From Limonium bicolor (lineage: Eukaryota; Streptophyta; Magnoliopsida; Caryophyllales; Plumbaginaceae): a stretch of DNA of 64,000 nt. Shown here piece after piece: positions 56,950-64,000 of the stretch (position 1 is its first letter; each line of letters opens with the position of its first letter). The stretch covers positions 138,077,296 to 138,141,295 of the forward strand of contig CM041776.1 of the NCBI GenBank assembly GCA_023374045.1, read 5' to 3'. The position numbers and the translations under genes were made by a program. The notes beneath the pieces are model-generated. The model had not been told where the DNA came from, searched no databases, and was given only the letters and a program-made list of their open reading frames with translations.

Positions 56950-57268
56950 GTCCGAACTTCCGTCCGGATGTGGAAGTTCGGACAGGCTCTGTTGGGTAAA
57001 GGAATTCTCACTCGCGAGCAGTGTCCGAACTTGGGAAGTCCGGACACTAGTTCGGACGTACCCATTCTTCCTTAGGATTATCCTCGAACTGTGTCCGAAC
57101 TTGGGAAGTCCGGACACATGTTCGGACGCATGGATTTCTGTCTAGATTTTTCTCGTCTCACGTCCGAACTTCCGAAGTCCGGACATAAGTTCGGACGTGC
57201 GTCTGTTTTCTGTCTAAAGTCACGGCTTGCGTCCGAACTTGGAAGTTCGGACACAAGTTCGGACAGGC
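56950..57268. repeat. GTCCGAAC dyad cassette in 3' LTR
   Basis: Five units start at 56950, 57023, 57093, 57162 and 57231 (73, 70, 69 and 69 bp apart). Each has GTCCGAACTT, a loop of 2-10 bases, (GG)AAGT(T/C)CGGAC, and mostly a further AGTTCGGAC arm. The spacers of about 35 bp are not alike. The 5' LTR has a GACCGACCC cassette at this place. Confidence 0.88.
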
Positions 57269-60200
57269 CACTGTATGGACCAAAAATTATTGTTTTAAAA
57301 TGGGAATTGTTATCTAAAAATGGTAGTTGGTTAGTAATGATATTATAAGGTTATGTGAGACATGTTAGGGGTTTTTAAAGGCAAATAAAAAGGATGAAAA
57401 GTTGTAACAAGTGTAAAATAAGAATAAACTAGTAATGTTGAGTAGATAATGTTAATAATGGACTAGTGCGTAAATTAACCGACGTTACTAATGTGTTTAG
57501 GATTCTCTCAAGGTGGAAACCAGTCGAGGCAAGGACCGAGGTATGGTTTTCTTGCAGTCTGTTGTCTAGCGGTTTACACCGGTTTGTGTGTTGTATGTTT
57601 TTCTGTGTGTTTATGACGTTATAAGATTAAACATGTAATGAGTTTACAGTTGTTCATATTATTGTTATGTTATGTCGTGACTCATTTCCCTCGTGTGTGT
57701 CTAACATGACTTACCACCTACTGTTGTGTTGGATGTTAAGTTCTACTATGAACTTCTAACAAGTGTTAACTGGGAAGTGAGGAATCCGGTTATCCGGTCA
57801 TGCATGTAAGTTAAGAGTAGATATCTGAATCAGATTCGACTCTTATGTTGTTAAGATTGTTCTCCTTAATTTGGCGTTCGATCTCCCGCTAGCTTCTTCC
57901 AAAGCCTACCTATTATGACTTATGATCGGTTTAGTGGGAACCTGTGTTGGTGTGGTGTGTTCGGGTCACTAAATCCGAACCATCTGTGACTTAAGTTACT
58001 CGTTCGTCTAACAGAACGGTAATGAGTGTGTTTAACGAGCTTGACATGAGGGTGAATCACTCTCTAGGCTCTTGTGTTATTTGACCCTTGTGGTTTGTTA
58101 TTGTGGAACGAAGATCCACCGTGTATGTGATGATGAGCTGTGCACCATTGATGCTATGCTCCATGTTATGTTATGTTATGTATATAAATGAATGCCATGT
58201 TATCATGACAATTAGCTGCGCGTATCCCGGTAGCCGATGGGCTGCGCGTTAGCCATACCAGCCAAGGGTTGCTGACCCCCTCGGGGGATCCATATTTCTT
58301 ATACTGCAGGATGTGGATCGAAGAAGCGGAGTGGCTTTAGATCCTAGGATGTGATTACTTTTGTATACTTTTGGATGTTGGCCCGGGATGCGCCTGTGCT
58401 CCTGTGGCGTTATATACTTTGGTTGTTGCAGTACAGTTACAGTGATGTTATACAGTGAAGGATATGTAAACACTCGGTATTGTATATGATGTATTTATGG
58501 TTTAGTTTTATGCTCGGGAGTCTGATCATCAGACCGGTACAATTGTATTTATTCTGCCTTGTCAACACGTGGGGTGGTTGACGGCGTTGTAGCACCGAAG
58601 CGTAGTTACTGTTTAGTTATTTCATCCCGCTGCGATTTCATTTAGTATCATGTGCGTATTAGGGGTGTTACAGTTATAGTTACTCTATATTAAATTTGGG
58701 AATTTTTGGGCAATGGTAAAAGGTTTTAAAAATTGTGTTTATGAGTTTTTCATAAGAATAACCTATAATATAAGGGTTTTAATGTAACCAAAAATTAAAG
58801 TATGGTTTGTTAATTAACTTTTAGGCTGGGGAAAATAAAGGAAACTAAATTAACATTTTATAACAGTAAGTTTATAAATGTTTTGATATTAGCTTTTAGG
58901 AAAAGTGAAATTATTTACATATATGTATATAAACTTATTTAAGTAGAAACTTATATAAATCAAGAAATTTAATTATCCTACATTTTATTTATTATATTAT
59001 ATGGGAGTTAATATTTTTAATTAAACTAAGGAATAAATATATATATTTTTACGCATTTATAAAAGGGAATTAAGTAGTAACTTAGGGTAAAACAAGGAAC
59101 TAATTAAATTAACACTTATAATGACTAAATATTATAAGAGCTAGAATCCTAAGGTATAGTAAAAGAAATACTTTATGAAATATACTTGGAATACAGTTTA
59201 AGGTTGTAGTAATAAGATAGTTTAAATATAATAAGTTACATAGGTCAATGTCTTAGTTAATTTCTAGTACAGGTATACTTATATATATTAAATAAATAAA
59301 GGAAACACATTATTTTATAAACCATAAGTCGGTTGTGTTAAGCCTAGAAGTTATTGAACATTAATAAATACAGTAAAATTTCCTAAAAATGTTATGGATA
59401 AATTTAATACATAAAGATATATACAAATATATATATGTATATAAATACATTAAAATAGTTGAGGGAAATAATAATCCTTGTGATAGTTATAATAAGTAGA
59501 TTATATATATGTTAAACCTTAGGTTTTAGTCGTGTGTAATTAAATAGTCACTATTAATTTAAGGGTTTAATTACACAACATAGACGTAACACGGTCTTGG
59601 GCTAACCTACTAAGCCCAAGTCTATGAACTCCAAAAGCACACTTTAACAATTCAAGAGAGTTTGGGCCACTCTCAGGAATTAATTCTAAATCATTCCAAA
59701 CTAAACGAGATGGGCCTAACAAAGGATTTAGTTATCAAGTCAAGCCCAAGCCTTTGTAAGAGAATAATGGTAAACCTGAAACTATTAATCAGTAAGTGAA
59801 GAAGGCTGTTTAGTTTATAAGTCTCTTAACTAATCGACCCTTGGAACACCTTAATTATAGGTTACTATTGGGGAATCACTTATTCGAGTTAGTTATTGTT
59901 CTTCACATACCAGGTACGATTTCTCGTACTCCGATATTTTTGCTGATTGACTTGTGGAATGTTTTGGAAAATGCTAACTGACTTAAAGAGGAATTTCTAA
60001 AAAGGAAATGGTTGTGTGACTAACTCAGCTTGTGTGACTAACTGAGCCTTGAATGCGAAACTCACTTGGGTATTGGTTCCTCCTATTTGGTGCCCCGTTA
60101 GACATTGGCTGCTTAGGGTTTACGCTTTTGCACTCTGTAGGACTGAGTGTTTTGGTTTTGCTCTGGGTAGTTAGTGATCTAGTGGGAATTTGGAAAAAGG

Positions 60201-60293
60201 TCAATCTTGGAAATTTTTCTTTTGACTCTGGATATCGTTTCATCCATGAGCTGGTTCTTGAGGTTTCGACGTGCGCACGTCTTCAATGGTAAT

Positions 60294-60480
60294 AGTGAGG
60301 GGCTGTATATCCCCTGTCCTTAGTGGACGTGATAGACAGTGAGGGGCTGTATATCCCCTGTCCTTAGTGGACGTGATAGACAGTGAGAGGCGGCTGTATA
60401 TCCCCTGTCCTTAGTGGACGTGATAGATAGTGAGGGCGTGTATATCCCTGTCCTGAAAGGACGTGCTTGGCGGTGGGGGC
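60294..60480 (+). repeat. 44-bp tandem repeat with GGGGCTGTATATCCCC dyads
   Basis: Four units start at 60294, 60338, 60382 and 60429, with a partial fifth. Each contains an imperfect palindrome and TAGTGGACGTGATAGA. It is orthologous to 5530-5639. Confidence 0.88.
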
Positions 60481-60799
60481 CATCTCTCCCAGTTGAATTA
60501 TTCCATTCTTGAGTTATTGGTTCTTGGATCTATTTTATCATTCCAAGTCCTTTGTGACTATCTGAGTTTTCCTACTCCTAACGGGAATTGGGTTTAACTA
60601 AGGAAATGGATGTTCACTAACACATGATGTGATTTTGTCTCACTAACTTTATCTTTCTGTTATTAACCTTTATTCTTATCTTGATATATTGATTTGGTGA
60701 TTTGTGAAATGCTTTGTTTCCCTGAGTGGTTTAAGTGATTGTTTTCAAGCTATTATTTATTTAAGAGTTGTATTATAAGTTTGTTTTTGGAGGATCGTA

Positions 60800-60841
60800 C
60801 CAGTTCCATTCCAGGGAACTGACCCACCCCACTCGGGGTGG
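60800..60841 (+). promoter_or_regulatory. Tandem two-hairpin element in family-2 LTR
   Basis: CAGTTCC...GGAACTG, then CCCACCCC-ACTC-GGGGTGGG, followed 22 bases later by the acceptor-like TTGCAG. The minus-strand copy (5154-5193) keeps both stems. Confidence 0.6.
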
Positions 60842-61221
60842 GCTGCTTGGTTTTATCTTGCAGGTACGAGTTATTTTACAGGTGGCCACGAAGAGAAAGA
60901 GTGATTGGGATGGGGTTAGGCTTGAGAGTTTATATGTTTTATTACTGTTTACTTTTATTAAGTTTTCTCGAGGTTCAGGCCGTGACAGTTGTAATCATTA
61001 AGTTGAATTTTGGTGAGGTTTGGTACCGGGTGTTTGGAACCCGATGGTCTGTACGCCTTTAGTATTTTATTTCCGCTATAAATATGTTAAATAGGGGCGT
61101 TACATTGTAACACCCTGGATTTTGCCTTAAAACATAGATTATTAAATTACAAATCTAACGGTGAAAATGGCGGCTTCGAAAACGGACCCCAATCGAGGTC
61201 TAAAAGTGCAAAACAAGCCAG

Positions 61222-61555
61222 GTCCGAACTTGTGTCCGGACATGGGAAGCTCGGACACAAGTCGAGAGTTGAAAAGTCTGAAAATCAAAGGCGTCCGAAC
61301 TTGTGTCCGGACTTCTAAGCTTGGACACAAGTCAAGTTTGAAAGTCCGAAAATTCTTACGCGGCGTGTCCGAACATTGGTCCGAGCTTACAAGTTCGGAC
61401 ATAAGTCGAGACTTGTAAGTCGGCCTCGTCCTCGCAAGCTGTCCGATCATTGAAGTTCGGACAGAAGTTCGGACACAACAAAACAGAGAAAACTCGATAA
61501 ACTCTCGGGGCCTGTCCAAACATGGATGTCCGGACGGACGTTCGGACAGGTCTTG
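61222..61555. repeat. GTCCGAAC dyad cassette in family-3-like LTR
   Basis: Units start at 61222, 61293, 61367, 61441 and 61514, with spacing of 71, 74, 74 and 73 bp. GTCCGAAC(T/A)T is paired with AAG(T/C)TCGGAC. The spacers contain AAAA-rich and GAAAGTC-like words but are otherwise unlike. Confidence 0.82.
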
Positions 61556-63327
61556 ATATACATCTTTACAAGAGAAAACAGAACCAATTCAACACCAAAA
61601 TAAACATAATAACTTAGCAATCAAAGCAGAATCATTGCAATGACTTAGTACCTCAAATAACAACAAGAACACCTTCGAAAGATCTCATTATACAAAAAGT
61701 AAATCTTCATCATAACCAAAACTTCTTAGAGAGCAATACAAACAAAACACTTCAACTTAATAGCAGCGGAATAGCAAAATCCAAAAGGCGTTACCGCCAC
61801 ACTCTAATGAAGAGTGGTCAGGCTTTAAACCTCTAACCGAATACCAAATCGTTTCCAAAACTTGTAAAACATAGCAACCCCAAAACATAACTCAACTCGA
61901 ATTAAAGCGTGGTAATTATCTAGTCATCCTAATCTATGTGGCTGCGTGTCCCAATCCCCAATTCAGCCATGAGTACCTGCGACCATAAAACAACAATAGA
62001 AAACGCGAAGGGGTCGCGCAAATCAGCAAAACTGAGTAAACATTGCCTCAACTTGTAAATACATTTTGAAGCTCCTTTTTCATTTGCAAAACATTAACTC
62101 ACACCACAACGTTACCAGTTTCACCAACACCAAACCACCATTAATAAAACATTTCGGGGGAGAACTTTCCAAGAATCAAATCAATGGCTTACACGGACGA
62201 CCCCCAAATCGGGTCGCATAATAAGAATCCCCTCACTCTACGTCCTTAAGTGTGCACACCCCCAGAAGGTAACTTATGACCCAAGGAGTAGATCATTAGA
62301 GCTTAACTGCAAGTAATGTCTGCAGGCAAAAGTAATAAGAATATCCACGGGGTACATAGTACCAATAATTTCACGGAGCGCCAATAAGGCACCAACAATA
62401 TACACGGAGTACCAAGAGGTACCAACAATCCAATAACCAATTCAAAGAAAGTCTCCCAAAACGTTTAATCAAACCCTTTCGCAAACATCTTACCAGAATA
62501 CACAGGGGAAAATAATCCCAAACCTTCACAATCTCAAAACTATAGTAAATCTAACCATCAATAATCGCGAAACACAGAGGTAAAGATTGTTGAGCACAAC
62601 ATTTACCTGGATACGCTCACAGCCACAAAATCACTTAGCAAGATCAGCAGTAGCGTTCGTCAGGAATTCAGTGTCTAGAATTGTAAGCAGAAACATAATC
62701 AGGAACTACTCAAATACCAAAGAATTAACTATCTAGCCTTACCAATGGATTCCCCTTACCCTTCTACCCGAACCGGCACCAGAGAAGCGGCCTAACAGCG
62801 CACGGGGAAAACAAGAGAATTTAAAGTGGAAGTTGAAGAAAAGAGAGGAGTAACAGACGTGAAGAACGTGAATTAAGTGGGGTTGGAAGCTTGAAGAGAG
62901 GAGCGTAAGACGGCGTGATGAAGATGAGAAGATCGGGAAAGATAGTGAAGTTAAATAGGGAATAATAACATAATATAGAAATAAATTAGTATATACATTT
63001 GATTTAAAAGGAGAGAGAATTGAGAAGTAGTTTGTAAAATAATTACCACAATAATATTAGTCTGAAAACTGAGTAATCAAATAACGTTAAAAATCATGGA
63101 AGGATCTAGATTCAAGATTAGAGATAAATAAATATTATTTGGTTAAAGTAAAAATAGAAGAAGGACTAACTAATCATTAGCAAGAATGAGAAGAATTATC
63201 TAAATAAATAGATAAAAGAATAAATACATAGTAGCTGAATAAATAAGTTAGGAAGAGGAAAATATTTTAGAAGGAAGTAAAATCAAATTTGTATTCTTAA
63301 ACATAATAAAGTTGTTTGAGACAGACG

Positions 63328-63346
63328 AATATATATATATATATAT
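63328..63346. repeat. (AT)n microsatellite
   Basis: About nine AT dinucleotides in the U3 part of the minus-strand LTR. Confidence 0.9.
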
Positions 63347-63433
63347 TGCTTCTCTGGGCCTTTATTAATCTTACCAATAACATTCTCGACTATAAGCTAA
63401 TTTAATCCTATGCCAAAATTCACGGGTATTTCA

Positions 63434-64000
63434 GATACTATCTTAGAAAACCCCTCAACGAACTTCCTGTAATACCCAGCTAACCCAAGGAAACTACGGA
63501 TCTCAGCAACATTTGTGGGCCTCGCCCACTCCATCACCGCTCTAATCTTCTCGGGATCCACCGAGATACCGTCCTTCGAGACTACATGTCCCAAGAACAC
63601 CACACGATCAAGCCAGAAGTCAACTTCTTCAGCTTAGCATACAGCTCACGATCCTTCAATGTCTGCAAAACAATCCTCAGATGCTCCTCATGGTCCTTTG
63701 TGCTCTTGGAGTACACCAAGATGTCATCTATGAAGACCACTACAAACTGATCCAGATAGGGTTTGAAAACCCGGTTCATCATATCCATAAAAACAGAGGG
63801 AGCATTAGTCAAACCAAACGGCATAACTAGGAACTCGTAATGCCCAAACGAGTCCTAAAAGCGGACTTAGGCACATCCTCGGCCTTAATCCTCAACTGAT
63901 GGTAGCCTGAACGAAGATCGATCTTCGAGAACACTGTGGCGCCCGCCAACTGGTCAAACAAATCGTCAATACACGGGAGGGGTAGTGGTTCTTGATGGTT
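63434..64000 (-). pseudogene. Gypsy reverse transcriptase fragment
   Basis: Read leftwards from the window edge: [12 protein letters not shown] (~63930), a frame break near 63840, [18 protein letters not shown] (~63824), [15 protein letters not shown] (catalytic DD, ~63745), then after a break near 63600 [18 protein letters not shown] and [20 protein letters not shown] (~63480). The coding stops at 63434 where the LTR begins. RNase H and integrase are absent. The gene continues past the right window edge. Its sequence differs clearly from the RT at 51506-51820, so it is a separate element. Confidence 0.9.

Larger units (their letters stand above)
44137..58672 (+). mobile_element. Ty3/gypsy chromovirus-like retrotransposon with AlkB cargo, 14.5 kb
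   Basis: Order: 5' LTR (44137-47903), iMet PBS (47909), gag, AlkB-like ORF, protease, RT, RNase H, integrase with chromodomain remnant, PPT (54669) and 3' LTR (54688-58672). Everything is on the plus strand in canonical gypsy order. The flanking 5-mers CCAAA and GTTAT do not match, and the two sides are fragments of different LTR families in opposite orientation. The two LTRs also differ by an exchanged block. Together these point to a recombinant of two insertions rather than one clean integration. Coding regions have many one-base frameshifts, so this copy is not autonomous as sequenced. Confidence 0.9.
54688..58672 (+). repeat. 3' LTR, family 1, 3,985 bp
   Basis: TGAAATACCCC...GGGGTGTTACA. 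The U5-side 1.2 kb is nearly identical to the 5' LTR. The central block (about 56810-57460) is unrelated to its 5' counterpart and carries a GTCCGAAC cassette. TATA-like GTATAAATA at 55306-55314 is followed by a C/T-rich start region, so most of the LTR would be transcribed. Leader intron-like pairs are at 55974-56128 and 57541-58309, and the double hairpin is at 58259-58287. Confidence 0.9.
59914..60863 (+). other. Putative leader intron in family-2 LTR
   Basis: CATACCAG|GTACGATTTC ... TTTATCTTGCAG|GTACGAG, 950 nt. The minus-strand copy has the same pair (donor at 7640, acceptor at 5131 on the minus strand), now stretched by solo LTR A. It parallels the family-1 leader intron although the sequences are otherwise hard to align. 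Confidence 0.42.
58673..61104 (+). repeat. Family-2 LTR, plus strand, left part missing
   Basis: It is the mirror of the minus-strand LTR at 4891-16462: 60780-61104 is a readable reverse complement of 4891-5200, and 58680-58800 matches the region near 8530. The first ~1.8 kb (U3 start) is absent at the junction with the gypsy 3' LTR. It ends GGGGCGTTACA at 61104. No PBS follows. It carries the 44-bp tandem repeat, the double hairpin (60800-60841) and a GT/AG pair at 59914-60863. Confidence 0.82.
61106..63433 (-). repeat. Family-3-like LTR, minus strand, 2,328 bp
   Basis: It begins TGTAACACCC at 61106 and ends GGGTATTTCA at 63433, the inverted ends of an LTR. It abuts the 3' end of the plus-strand family-2 LTR with one base between, and on the right it interrupts an RT gene. 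The flanking 5-mers TACAT and GATAC do not match. It contains a GTCCGAAC cassette and an acceptor-like site (minus strand, GGTCGCAG near 61979). Confidence 0.75.

Noticed and set aside
56950..57268. Repeat-spacer pattern resembling a CRISPR array
   Set aside because: Palindromic repeats at ~70-bp spacing with unlike spacers look CRISPR-like, but repeats are short and variable, lie in a plant LTR, recur at the same place in other LTRs, and there are no cas genes.
44132..58677. Target-site duplication for the AlkB-bearing gypsy element
   Set aside because: The 5-mers CCAAA and GTTAT do not match at any sensible offset, and the flanks are different LTR families.

Overview
This is plant nuclear DNA made almost entirely of transposable elements. 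The evidence is chromodomain-type Ty3/gypsy polyproteins with an initiator-Met tRNA primer site, Mutator (MULE), CACTA (En/Spm) and hAT transposases of plant type, very long LTRs, solo LTRs and several layers of nesting. No ordinary host gene, rRNA gene or tRNA gene was found. The species cannot be named; a flowering plant with a large, repeat-rich genome fits best. Most coding regions carry many single-base frameshifts.

Layout. 1-2205: right part of a family-1 gypsy LTR (+), sitting in a family-2 LTR on the minus strand (to 2558). 2559-4890: decayed gypsy internal DNA and a CACTA-like inverted-repeat patch. 4891-16462: one minus-strand family-2 LTR carrying three later insertions: solo LTR A (5640-7251, 5-bp duplication), solo LTR B of family 1 (8763-13318, 5-bp duplication) and a hAT-like element (14867-16408, 8-bp duplication). 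16463-17931: PPT and integrase/chromodomain remnant of that minus element. 17932-28439: a non-coding LTR element (LARD-like) with paired ~0.8-kb LTRs. 28440-33150: a MULE with a mudrA-type transposase (-) and a second, convergent ORF (+). 33160-42876: a CACTA element whose TNP2 gene is split by a hAT element (34989-40832). 42877-44136: fragment of a third LTR family (-). 44137-58672: a gypsy element with both LTRs. 58673-61104: family-2 LTR (+). 61106-63433: family-3-like LTR (-). 63434-64000: gypsy reverse transcriptase remnant (-).

The most notable find is in the gypsy element at 44137-58672. Between gag and the protease it carries an AlkB-type 2-oxoglutarate/Fe(II) dioxygenase reading frame with every catalytic signature present. 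This lies in a GT...AG-bounded segment whose removal joins gag to pro in frame, and gag itself holds two short intron-like segments that behave the same way. A plausible role is reversal of methylation on the element's own RNA or cDNA, as AlkB domains of some plant RNA viruses are thought to do; this is inference.

A second theme is that every LTR family here carries an array of inverted-repeat (dyad) motifs at a regular spacing of about 70-85 bp (50 bp in the LARD). The motif is spelled differently from copy to copy (GGACCGCCCC, GACCGACCC, GTCCGAAC, GACCGGTC). The two LTRs of the AlkB-bearing element carry different versions at the same place and the element lacks a target-site duplication, so it is probably a recombinant. 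The LTR leaders also share conserved GT/AG pairs and a tandem two-hairpin structure with compensatory base changes.
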